Below, in pieces: positions 9,072-19,217 of a stretch of DNA of 64,000 nucleotides (positions are counted from its first letter, which is position 1; each line of letters opens with the position of its first letter). The position numbers and the translations under genes were made by a program. The DNA comes from Salinicola salarius (GTDB lineage Bacteria; Pseudomonadota; Gammaproteobacteria; Pseudomonadales; Halomonadaceae): assembly GCF_003206135.1 (NCBI RefSeq), contig NZ_PZJT01000002.1, positions 172,483 through 236,482 of the forward strand, given 5' to 3'. The notes below the pieces were generated by a model. It was given only the letters and a program-made list of their open reading frames with translations. It searched no databases and was not told the DNA's origin.

Positions 9072-10919
9072 ATGATTTCACGTACTACTGCCAATCAAGC
9101 CCGTTATCGCTTTGCCATCGTCGCCATCGTCAAGAACGAACGGCCCTATCTGGCCGAGTGGATCGCCTATCACCGCCTGATCGGCTTCGAGCATTTCTAC
9201 ATTGCCGACCATGGCAGTACCGATGGTACCGATCTGCTGCTGGCGAAGTGGCAACGCCAGGGGGTGGTCACCGCGCGGCAGTGGGAGCCCGAGGAGCGGG
9301 CGCAGACGCTGTGGTACCAGCATGTGCTGGCGCATCACGGGCAGGAAGCCACCTATATGGCGTTCCTGGATGTCGACGAATTCCTGGTGCACCCGAACTG
9401 TGATCGTCCGCTGGAATGGCTGGCGCCGACCCTGGCTTCCCATGACGTGGGTGCCGTGGCGATCAACTGGCGGATCTTCGGTTCGTCGGGCATGCGCTTT
9501 CGCCAACCCGGCGGTGTCCTGGAGCGCTTCAGCCTGGCGAGCGACAACGAGCGCGTCGTCAATTGTCACGTGAAGTCGATCGTCAAGCCGTCGCTGGTGC
9601 TGTCGATGACCGCGCATACGGCGGAGCTCAAGCCCGGCTACCGCTATCTCACCGCCAACGGTCAGCAGGCGGATTTCCTGGAAGGCAAGGTGAAATCCGG
9701 CCGTACCGAGCGCGTGGTCGATACCCCGCTGAAGATCTACCACTACAACATCAAATCCTACGAAGAGTTCGTGGATACCAAGATGACGCGCGGGCGCGCC
9801 AACATGGGGCCGGCGCATTCCCGCGATCTGGATTATTTCCGCAACCACGACATGAACGAGGTGAGCGTCAGCTTCTCGTCCGAGCTGTTGAGTCGGGTGC
9901 GTCAGGCCAGCTGTGAACTGCTGCCGGAAATGGCCACACCGCGGCGCCAGCCTTGCTTCTTCGTCCACATTCCCAAGACCGCGGGAACCAGTTTCCGGCT
10001 GGGGGCCAGGTCGCATCTCGGCGAGGGCCAGGTCTGGCACGACTACGGCGAAAACCAGCGCGAAACCGCTCCCATGGTGGTGCGCTGGGCCTACGAGCGG
10101 CGCGACCTCTGGCGGGTCTGGCAGATTCTCTCCGAACAGAATGTACAGCTGCTGGGTGGGCACGTTCGGCTGGATAAATATGCCCATCTGGCAGGGCTGC
10201 GCTACTGCTTTTCGTTCGTGCGCGACCCCTTGCAGCGGCTGGCGTCCGAATACCACCACTTCGTGCGCCACCACGGCTACCAGGATTCATTCTCGGCGTT
10301 CTACCGGCGCCACGACATGATCAACCGCCAGAGTCGCTTTCTGGAGTCGACGCGGCTCGAGGCGCTGGGATTCGTCGGGTTGACGGAACGGTACGCGGAA
10401 TCGCTGGCGATCCTGAACGATCTCTACGGCTGGCAGATACCGGGCATGGCCGAAAACCTGGGTCACGCCTCCGTCGATCACGTCTACGACATCGATCCGG
10501 CCGACGAGCTGGCCTTGCGGGAGCTGAACGCGGAGGACTTCCAGCTCTATCGGGAGAGCCGGCGTCTCTTCGAGCTGAGGCTGGGGCTTTTCCAGCAGGG
10601 TCGGCCGTTCGTGCATGGGGCGATTCAGCAGTGCGTGGCCGACAAGGTGGTGGGGTGGGCGTGGTGGGCCACCGATGACAGCCCGGTCGAGATCGAGGTC
10701 TGGGTCAACGATCGCAAGGTCGGCCGCACGCTGGCCAATGCGCTGCGTCCCGGCATGCTGCGCTGGGGCGCGCCGCGGGGCTCCTACGTGGGTTTCCATC
10801 TGCCGCTGGAAGCCGTGCCCGGCGACATCGTCGACTGCCGCGTGACCCTGACCCAGCAGTCCCTGGGGCGGCACCGCGTGCATCGAACCGCTTCCCTTCA
10901 GCCCGTGCTGGAAACTTGA
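9072..10919 (+). CDS. glycosyltransferase-sulfotransferase fusion protein
   Basis: A 615-residue three-part protein. Residues 10 to about 260 are a GT2-like domain (VAIVKNERPYLAEWIAYH, HGSTDGT, metal-binding FLDVDEFLV). From about residue 293 a sulfotransferase-2-like domain begins with CFFVHIPKTAGTSFRLG, the 5'-phosphosulfate-binding loop of PAPS-dependent enzymes, followed by YCFSFVRDPLQRLASEY, which matches the 3'-phosphate-binding region. Residues of about 510-615 form a small beta-rich module (VVGWAWWATDDSPVEIEVWV) seen as an accessory in other glycosyltransferases. An ATG at 9072 is chosen over a GTG at 9048. The combination suggests sugar addition and sulfation, or modification of an exported glycan, by one polypeptide. 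That coupling is inference. Confidence 0.8.
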   Translation: MISRTTANQARYRFAIVAIVKNERPYLAEWIAYHRLIGFEHFYIADHGSTDGTDLLLAKWQRQGVVTARQWEPEERAQTLWYQHVLAHHGQEATYMAFLDVDEFLVHPNCDRPLEWLAPTLASHDVGAVAINWRIFGSSGMRFRQPGGVLERFSLASDNERVVNCHVKSIVKPSLVLSMTAHTAELKPGYRYLTANGQQADFLEGKVKSGRTERVVDTPLKIYHYNIKSYEEFVDTKMTRGRANMGPAHSRDLDYFRNHDMNEVSVSFSSELLSRVRQASCELLPEMATPRRQPCFFVHIPKTAGTSFRLGARSHLGEGQVWHDYGENQRETAPMVVRWAYERRDLWRVWQILSEQNVQLLGGHVRLDKYAHLAGLRYCFSFVRDPLQRLASEYHHFVRHHGYQDSFSAFYRRHDMINRQSRFLESTRLEALGFVGLTERYAESLAILNDLYGWQIPGMAENLGHASVDHVYDIDPADELALRELNAEDFQLYRESRRLFELRLGLFQQGRPFVHGAIQQCVADKVVGWAWWATDDSPVEIEVWVNDRKVGRTLANALRPGMLRWGAPRGSYVGFHLPLEAVPGDIVDCRVTLTQQSLGRHRVHRTASLQPVLET

Positions 10920-10929
10920 GGGACACGCC

Positions 10930-13245
10930 ATGCAGACTTCTCTGTCGCCGGTACCGGACGCCAAGCACTGGATGTTCTGGCGCGGCCTGAATCGCACCAC
11001 GCGGATCGTCTGTCACCCGCGCCTGAAGCCGCTCTACCATCTCGAGCGGCTGACGCAGGAAGAAGCGGACGAGGCTCGCCAGTATGTCTGGCGTTCGACG
11101 GGCAACGACCCCCAGTTCGCCTGGAAGCGCCATTTGCCGGTGCCCGGCTGGAACATGCTCGAAGTCACGATTCGGCATGACCAGCCGAGCGGGGCGGCGC
11201 GGTTGTACGTCGATACGGGGCGGGGCTTCAACGAGGCGGAGAGTTTCTACCTGACGCTCAAGCCGGGGCGGACCGCCAAGCGGCTCTGTTACATCGGTGC
11301 GGGTGTCCGGGCGATTCGGTTCGATCCGCTGGAAACCGAAGGGTGCTTCGCCGTCGAGCATCTGAGGCTGGTCTGGCTGAGCCCGTGGTTTGCCTACGAC
11401 CGCCTGGCCCAACGCCTGGCCAATCTGCACGGCCAGTGGCTCGAGACTCCCAAGACCGACATTCTGCCGCAACTGAAGCAGCATGCCAGAGAGCAGAACG
11501 TCCATTGGCGAGCGCTTGCCCTCCGGCAGTACGAGGAGACGTTCGTTCGACTGTGTCCGCGCAAGAGCTATCGACAGTGGCTGGTACAGCAGCCCGTGCT
11601 GTCCCCCGATCGGATAGCGCACCAGCTGGCGGCATTTTCCTATCGGCCGCTGATCTCGATCCTGCTGCCGACGTATGACCCGGCGCCCGAAGACCTCGAG
11701 CGTTGTATCGAATCGGTCCTGGCGCAGCGCTACCCGCACTGGCAGCTGTGTATCGCCGACGATGCCTCCACCGATTCGCGGGTTCGGGAGACGCTGTCCC
11801 GTTACGCCGAGCGGGATTCGCGCATCGAGGTGGTGTTTCGCCCGACCAATGGTCATATCTGTGCGGCGAGCAACAGTGCGCTGGCGCGTGCCCGGGGCGA
11901 GTACGTGGCCCTGCTGGATCACGATGACCGGCTGGTGCCGGAGGCGCTCTATCACATCGTCGAGGCGCTGCAGGAGCAGCCGCAGGCGGAGCTGCTCTAC
12001 AGCGACGAGGACAAGGTCGACGGGTTCGGCGAGCGTTACGATCCCCACTTCAAGCCGGCCTGGAACCCGGATCTGTTGCTGGGCCAGAACTATATCTCCC
12101 ATCTCGGCGTTTATCGGACGTCGAGAGTGCGGGCCATCGGCGGTTTCCGCCAGGGCTTCGAGGGCAGCCAGGATCACGACCTGACCCTGCGATTCTGCAC
12201 CGGGCTCGCGGTGGATCGAATCGTCAGGATCCCCAGGGTGCTTTATCACTGGCACGCCGGCCAGGGGTCGACGGCAGCCGCGGCCGTGGAGAAGCGCTAT
12301 ACCGCCGGCGCCGGTCTGCGTGCGGTGCAGGATCATCTGGACCGGCATACCGCGGGGGCGCGCGCCGAGCCGGGCAAGTATCCCAATACTTATCGGATTC
12401 GCTGGCCGCTTCCCGACCCGGCGCCGCTGGTGAGTCTGCTCATTCCGACGCGCGACCAGGTGTCGATCCTGCGGCCTTGTGTCGAGGCACTGCTCGAACG
12501 CACACGCTATTCGCGGCTGGAAGTGCTGATTCTCGACAACGGCTCCACCTGCCGCGAGACCCTGGCCTTCCTGGACGAGATCGCCAGGGATGCACGAGTT
12601 CGCGTGCTGTCGTGGCCATACCCGTTCAACTACTCGGCAATCAACAATTTCGGCGCTCGTCACGCGCGCGGCGACATCCTGGGGCTGATCAACAACGACA
12701 TCGAACCGATCAACGAGGATTGGCTGGAGGAGATGGTAAGCCAGGCCTGTCGCGAGGAGATCGGCTGCGTCGGTGCCAAGCTCTACTACCCCGACGGCAT
12801 GGTCCAGCACGGCGGGGTGCTGCTGGGTGTGGGCGGTGTCGCGGGTCATGCGCACAAGTATTTCTCGCGCCACGAACCCGGTTATTTCAGCCGGCTGCAT
12901 CTCGTCCAGAACTTTTCCGCCGTGACCGCGGCGTGCCTGGTGGTGCGCAAGTCGCTGTTCGATGCCGTCGGCGGGCTGGACGAAGAGAACCTGGCGGTCG
13001 CGTTCAACGACGTCGATTTCTGCCTCAAGGTGCAGGAAGCGGGATACCGCAATCTATGGACGCCGTTTGCCGAGCTCTACCACCACGAGTCCGTTTCCCG
13101 GGGCGCCGACGATACCAGTGCCAAGCGCCTGCGAGCGACCCGGGAGGCGGATTACATGCGCCGCCGGTGGCGTCATCGGTTGTTCGACGATCCGGCCTAC
13201 CACCCCAGCCTGACACTGACTTACGAGGACTTTTCGCTGCGTTGA
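10930..13245 (+). CDS. tandem GT2 glycosyltransferase
   Basis: A 771-residue protein with an N-terminal region of about 235 residues without a recognised motif, then two family-2 glycosyltransferase domains. The first begins near residue 240 (LISILLPTYDPAPEDLERC) and has ADDASTD and the DxD-like ALLDHDD. The second begins near residue 499 (PLVSLLIPTRDQ) and has LDNGST, NNDIEPINEDWLEE and VAFNDVDFCLKV. Both domains keep metal- and base-like residues, so both may be active, as in chain-extending or two-linkage transferases of O-antigen and capsule clusters. It starts 10 bp after the preceding stop, so translation is probably coupled. The sugar specificity is unknown. Confidence 0.85.
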   Translation: MQTSLSPVPDAKHWMFWRGLNRTTRIVCHPRLKPLYHLERLTQEEADEARQYVWRSTGNDPQFAWKRHLPVPGWNMLEVTIRHDQPSGAARLYVDTGRGFNEAESFYLTLKPGRTAKRLCYIGAGVRAIRFDPLETEGCFAVEHLRLVWLSPWFAYDRLAQRLANLHGQWLETPKTDILPQLKQHAREQNVHWRALALRQYEETFVRLCPRKSYRQWLVQQPVLSPDRIAHQLAAFSYRPLISILLPTYDPAPEDLERCIESVLAQRYPHWQLCIADDASTDSRVRETLSRYAERDSRIEVVFRPTNGHICAASNSALARARGEYVALLDHDDRLVPEALYHIVEALQEQPQAELLYSDEDKVDGFGERYDPHFKPAWNPDLLLGQNYISHLGVYRTSRVRAIGGFRQGFEGSQDHDLTLRFCTGLAVDRIVRIPRVLYHWHAGQGSTAAAAVEKRYTAGAGLRAVQDHLDRHTAGARAEPGKYPNTYRIRWPLPDPAPLVSLLIPTRDQVSILRPCVEALLERTRYSRLEVLILDNGSTCRETLAFLDEIARDARVRVLSWPYPFNYSAINNFGARHARGDILGLINNDIEPINEDWLEEMVSQACREEIGCVGAKLYYPDGMVQHGGVLLGVGGVAGHAHKYFSRHEPGYFSRLHLVQNFSAVTAACLVVRKSLFDAVGGLDEENLAVAFNDVDFCLKVQEAGYRNLWTPFAELYHHESVSRGADDTSAKRLRATREADYMRRRWRHRLFDDPAYHPSLTLTYEDFSLR

Positions 13246-13290
13246 ACCGTCGCGAAAGGAATGACAATCCAGCCTACGAGGGGACTGATC

Positions 13291-14319
13291 ATGAACTATC
13301 CGCGCTGGGTGGTTTTGAGTGATGGAACCTGCCCGACCGAAGATATCTACTTCCTGAAATCGGTGGCACCGTGGCTGCAATCACGTGGCATCGAGGTCAA
13401 GCGTATCGACACCAGCTACTGGCGGCTGCCGGTCATGTGCATGCCGTGGCTGGTGGGCGAGCTGCGCAATGCCCATATCCTCGTCTGCCGATCGCTCAAC
13501 GGCGCCTGGATCTCGTGGCTGGAAGACAACCGGCACCGCGTGGCCACCATTCGCTATCTGATCGACGACGATATCGATGCCGCCGCGCTGGACGAAAAGC
13601 TGCCGGAAACCTACCGGCGGCGCATGGCGCACGTGTCGTCCCACGTGCAGCCGCGCCTGCTGGCGATCGCCGACGAAGTGATCGCCTGCTGCGAGCCGTT
13701 GGCGAAGCACTTCAGCCGGCGCCACGATTCGGTCTCGCTGCTGGCGCCATCGCTGATCGCGCCGATGCCCACCCACGATCATTTCATCCAGTCGGCGCCG
13801 CGCGTCGGGTTCCATGGCTCGCGTGCCCACCTGGCCGATCTCGAGAACATCACGCCGGCCCTGGTCGATATTCATGAACGCAACAAGGCGTTGATGTTCG
13901 AGATCATGCTGGGAGGCTTTTCGCCGGTCTCGCTGCGGGGGCTGCAGCGGGTACGCACTCCCAAGCCGCTCGGCTGGCGGGCCTTCCAGCGCTATCGCGA
14001 CCGGCAGCGCATGCATATCAGTCTGACGCCGATGCGCGATACCCCGTTCAACGCCGGCAAGACCTACATCAAGTTTCTGGATAACGCCGCGATGGGCAGC
14101 GTGGGGCTTTACAGCGCCCGCTCGCCCTATCGCGAAATCGTCTCGCAAGGCGAAGACGGCTTGCTGGTCGAGGATACCCCCGAGGCCTGGCGTTCGGCGA
14201 TGCAGCAGTTGATCGACGATCCGGTCGGGGCGCGACGCATGGCACAGAATGCAGCCCGCAAGGCGCTCGATATCGGCAATCCGGAGAAGGCCAGAGCCTT
14301 CTGGTGGGTGAGACGCTGA
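13291..14319 (+). CDS. GT4-like glycosyltransferase
   Basis: A 342-residue soluble protein. The C-terminal half looks like the GT-B donor-binding domain of family 4: FNAGKTYIKFLDNAAMG, SPYREIVSQGEDGLLVED, then a helix with DDPVGARRMAQNAARKAL. The N-terminal half has ATIRYLIDDDID and VIACCEPLAKHFSRRHDS, like the acceptor domain of related enzymes. The ATG at 13291 is preceded by GAGGGG at good spacing; an earlier in-frame ATG at 13261 lacks one. It lies 45 bp after the tandem GT2 gene. Acceptor and donor are unknown. Confidence 0.65.
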   Translation: MNYPRWVVLSDGTCPTEDIYFLKSVAPWLQSRGIEVKRIDTSYWRLPVMCMPWLVGELRNAHILVCRSLNGAWISWLEDNRHRVATIRYLIDDDIDAAALDEKLPETYRRRMAHVSSHVQPRLLAIADEVIACCEPLAKHFSRRHDSVSLLAPSLIAPMPTHDHFIQSAPRVGFHGSRAHLADLENITPALVDIHERNKALMFEIMLGGFSPVSLRGLQRVRTPKPLGWRAFQRYRDRQRMHISLTPMRDTPFNAGKTYIKFLDNAAMGSVGLYSARSPYREIVSQGEDGLLVEDTPEAWRSAMQQLIDDPVGARRMAQNAARKALDIGNPEKARAFWWVRR

Positions 14320-14437
14320 CGCTGCGTTGCAAGGCAGAAATTACCGGCCCGATCCGTTCGGATGATGACGGCAAGCGTTCCCGATCTGCGTTGCCTCCGG
14401 GCGACGAGAACCTTTGACATTGACAGGAAACTTCACG

Positions 14438-15388
14438 ATGAAACTTGAATTTACCGCCATCACGATGGTTCGGGGAGAAGAAGACGTCGTCTTCGCTTCC
14501 TGCCTGCACCACCTGCGACTGGGATTCGACCGGCTCATCGTGCTTAGCCATATCGAGCATGATTTTCTCCGGGAGTGTGTTGCCGAGCTGCGAGAACGCT
14601 ACCCGGAAAAGGAGGTCGCCTTCGTCGAGATCGAGGACGAGCAGGGCTTCTCCAGGCGCAAGGCGGACTACATCAACGGCGCGCTGGAACTCTATCTGAA
14701 GAAGGATTGCTACAACGTCGTCTACGGCTTCGATGCAGACGAGTTCCTGACCTTCAAGAAGGGCCTGACGGTCAAGGATTTCTACGCGGCGTTCGCGCAG
14801 CGTTTTCCGGGCGAGGAGAACCTCAAGCGCTTCTACTTCCGGCTGCCATGGATCAACGTGATCTGTCAGGAATCCATTGCCTATCAGGAAGATCTCGAGG
14901 GCAAGCTGCTGGAAGCCGAGTACTGGTCGCTGGGCGAACAGGCTTCCGATACCAAGGCGCTGTTCGTCTATCGCCAGTCTCACCGGCTCCACATGGGCTA
15001 TCACTGGCTGATGGCGAAACAGGATGGCGCGGTGCTGGAGCCCGAGCCCGAGATCATGGATTTCGCCCGAGAGTGGGAGGCCTGCATCTACCACTTGCCG
15101 CTGCGCAGCGTGGAGCAGTTCTTCGCCCGGATCGGCAACTACGTTTCCAGCGCCGCGAAGCAGGAGAAGCACAACCGTCTGAGCCAGTTCTTCATCGATA
15201 ACCCGCACATCAACCGGCAGCATTTCTTCGAGATGTGCATCGCCCCGGAACCGAGCTATCCGAGTTACGAGGCGCTCAAGCAGGACATGGGGCCGGCCAT
15301 CGAGGAGATGGTATTGATGGCGTTCACCAAGTTGATGGTGAAGCCCCGCATCGATATCGGACGGGCGTTGTTGCCGGCCAATCAGTAG
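14438..15388 (+). CDS. glycosyltransferase, GT2-like with DADEF motif (copy 2)
   Basis: A 316-residue soluble protein, paralogous to the 8044-9036 product. Shared motifs in order are FTAITMVRGEEDVVFAS, LRLGFDRLIVLSHIEHDFL, the FSRRKADYING segment and GFDADEFL (DxD metal site). The C-terminal part keeps the ACIYHLPLRSVEQF element also seen in copy 1 (ACVYHVPLRSPDQF). The ATG at 14438 follows CAGGAAA. It is the last gene of the co-directed cluster and converges on the KpsS-like gene. Duplication within the cluster suggests two similar linkages, not redundancy, but this is inference. Confidence 0.75.
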   Translation: MKLEFTAITMVRGEEDVVFASCLHHLRLGFDRLIVLSHIEHDFLRECVAELRERYPEKEVAFVEIEDEQGFSRRKADYINGALELYLKKDCYNVVYGFDADEFLTFKKGLTVKDFYAAFAQRFPGEENLKRFYFRLPWINVICQESIAYQEDLEGKLLEAEYWSLGEQASDTKALFVYRQSHRLHMGYHWLMAKQDGAVLEPEPEIMDFAREWEACIYHLPLRSVEQFFARIGNYVSSAAKQEKHNRLSQFFIDNPHINRQHFFEMCIAPEPSYPSYEALKQDMGPAIEEMVLMAFTKLMVKPRIDIGRALLPANQ

Positions 15389-15413
15389 ATCGGACTCTCG
15401 ACGGGAAAGCGCA

Positions 15414-15440
15414 GCGGCCAGGTGGCATTCACCTGGCCGC
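15414..15440. terminator. hairpin between convergent genes
   Basis: GCGGCCAGGTG (15414-15424) pairs perfectly with CACCTGGCCGC (15430-15440) around a five-base loop, between convergent glycan genes ending at 15388 and 15525. There is no long U-tract on either side, so intrinsic termination is likely but not certain. Confidence 0.6.
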
Positions 15441-15524
15441 TTGCCGTTTCAGGCCCTTGCGATCGAGCCTGGCCTGAGGCCATCGGGTGCAGCAATGCCG
15501 CTCGCGCCGAAACGGCAACAGGCG

Positions 15525-16769
15525 CTAGGAGGCGACCGGGAGGCGGGAATCCCAGAGCAGGCGCTCGATGGGCGAGACGTTCTCGGTCAGGTGGGATACC
15601 GCGTTGATCACCGCCAGATCGATACCTTCGCGGCTGAAGAAGCCCCCGTTGATCTGGGTCGCGTGAATGACAACCCTGGCAAAACTTCGGAACAGCCGCT
15701 TGTCCGGACCGATCGGATGACGCCAGAAGTCGTCGAGCGAGCTGGGCGAGGTGAGCCCGGGCATCCGGTAGATGGCATTGCCGAGCGCGAGCGTGGGGCA
15801 TTCGCTTTCGAGCGCCGTGAGCCCCTCGCTGCCGTTGATCGTCACCAGGCCTGAGGCGTGATCGATCAGCGTGCTCAGGTTGCCGCCGGGCAGGAAGACC
15901 AGGCGATCGCCGATATCGGTTTCCACGGCCAGCTTGCGCAGGCGGCGCCGGTGGCCGGGCATGTCGTCGGCCGGGCCGACGATCGCCAGACGTGTACGCT
16001 CCGGGGAAAAGCGGGCAAAGGAATCGACGACTTGCTCCACGGCTTGCCACCCGTCGGCGTAGGACGAATGGAAGCGAGTCCGACGGTCATCGTCGGGCTG
16101 CAGCGGGAAGAGATAGAACGGTCGACCGTCATCGAGCAGCGCCCGGCAACGGCTGGCGGCCTGACGCCGGCCGAGAAGCCGTCTCGTGCCTCCGCGGTAG
16201 CTCACGTCCCGGGGCAGTTCGGCTTGGCCGCGGGTGTGCCAGAACATCAACGGGTTGGCGAGCTGTGCCAGACGATAGCCGGCATCATGGACGGCGCGCA
16301 TGGCAAACGGCTGCGGGAAGGGGCGGGGCGGCAAGGTCCGGGGGATGGCCGGGCCGACGCTGTGATACCACTCCGGGTCCTTCGGCAGCAGCGAATGGCC
16401 ATGGGCGCCTTCACGTTCCAGCGTGACCCAGTAGGGCTGGAAGTAGCCCGATTCCAGGACATGATTGCGTATGCCGCGCCGGCGTGCCGCGGGCATCACC
16501 GCCTTGTGGGCGGGGCGGCAGTCGTCGAAGGCGATCTGGTCGGTAATGTCGTGGCGTCGCCATAGATCGGTGACGAATTCCCCCAGCATGGGCCAGGGAT
16601 CTCGAAAGGTCTCCGTCGACTTGCCATGCCACCCGGCCTGGTCGCCGGTGCTGAAGTTGACCTTGACGACCTTGTGGCCATCGTCACTGAGCCGCTGCCC
16701 GAGCTGATGGAAAAACGGGGAGCGGGGCCCTTGAAGGAACAGGAAGGCTCGCCTCGCCGGAAACATCAT
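15525..16769 (-). CDS. capsule polysaccharide protein, KpsS-like
   Basis: A protein of about 414 residues of the Capsule_synth (KpsS/LipB capsule) family, whose members add or build the Kdo linker on lipid in group 2-type capsules. Visible family elements are FLFLQGPRSPFFHQLGQRL at the N-terminus, VLESGYFQPYWVTLEREG in the middle, and FLPGGNLSTLIDHASGLVTI then GSEGLTALE in the C-terminal donor-binding half. The ATG at 16769 is chosen because AGGGATCG precedes it; the frame stays open to 16868. No kpsC, kpsM or kpsT partner is in the window. It faces the glycosyltransferase run, so it has its own promoter. Confidence 0.78.
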   Translation of the reverse strand: MMFPARRAFLFLQGPRSPFFHQLGQRLSDDGHKVVKVNFSTGDQAGWHGKSTETFRDPWPMLGEFVTDLWRRHDITDQIAFDDCRPAHKAVMPAARRRGIRNHVLESGYFQPYWVTLEREGAHGHSLLPKDPEWYHSVGPAIPRTLPPRPFPQPFAMRAVHDAGYRLAQLANPLMFWHTRGQAELPRDVSYRGGTRRLLGRRQAASRCRALLDDGRPFYLFPLQPDDDRRTRFHSSYADGWQAVEQVVDSFARFSPERTRLAIVGPADDMPGHRRRLRKLAVETDIGDRLVFLPGGNLSTLIDHASGLVTINGSEGLTALESECPTLALGNAIYRMPGLTSPSSLDDFWRHPIGPDKRLFRSFARVVIHATQINGGFFSREGIDLAVINAVSHLTENVSPIERLLWDSRLPVAS

Positions 16770-17088
16770 GTCGATCCCTGTCTGTGTCGGACGCTTTGGC
16801 GACTCTGCGATGATGCGGGAATCGGCCGTCGTCGACATCGTGGTTGGGAATATGCCTTCAGGATGCATCCGGGAGAGGAATCACGGACATTGGTGGCGTC
16901 GACCCGCCGGTCGGAGGCGTACTGCCGACGGCGTGCCGGTGGCGCCGCCCGGCTCCGGAAGATGCAGGCACGTCTCGACTGTAGCGCGGCCTGGCTTGCC
17001 TGCCATGCCGCGTTTTCGTGAATCGGGCGGTGGTTTACATCGTATTGGAAAGATGAGGCTTCTCAGCCCGTCAAGGTCGTCTGGCGAG
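16770..17088. other. 319-bp gap between the KpsS-like gene and ligB
   Basis: I see no supported gene. The right end contains a short repeat (CGTCAAGGTCGTCTGGCGAG / AGTCAAGGCCGTCTGGCAGG, about 17068-17107) that runs over the ligB stop. The left end should hold the promoter of the KpsS-like gene. Confidence 0.4.
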
Positions 17089-19005
<1,917 letters not shown>

Positions 19006-19104
19006 TTAAACGTACAACGACCGGCTGGCGATTTTCTGAATATCCGTGCGCGAAATTCGAGCCAGCGATACGATGATCTGCCCCGAACGAGCGAACCAGG
19101 ACGA

Positions 19105-19138
19105 TCAAAAAAGCCCCGCGAATATCTTCGCGAGGCTT
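19105..19138 (-). terminator. intrinsic terminator after prc
   Basis: Read on the minus strand, AGCCTCGCGAA and TTCGCGGGGCT form a stem with a GATA-like loop, followed by TTTTTT. It lies about 80 bases beyond the prc stop and before ligB, so prc and ligB are probably separate transcripts. Confidence 0.85.
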
Positions 19139-19217
19139 CGGTCAAGCTGGAGATCGAGCGCCGGCAGCTACGGGTTCACGACCCGGTAACGGTGGGCCGT
19201 GGCCGGAACGCCGCCGA

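Noticed and set aside
10705..12900. 731-codon minus-strand frame opposite the tandem GT2 gene
   Set aside because: It crosses two genes with clear glycosyltransferase motifs on the plus strand and shows no domain of its own.
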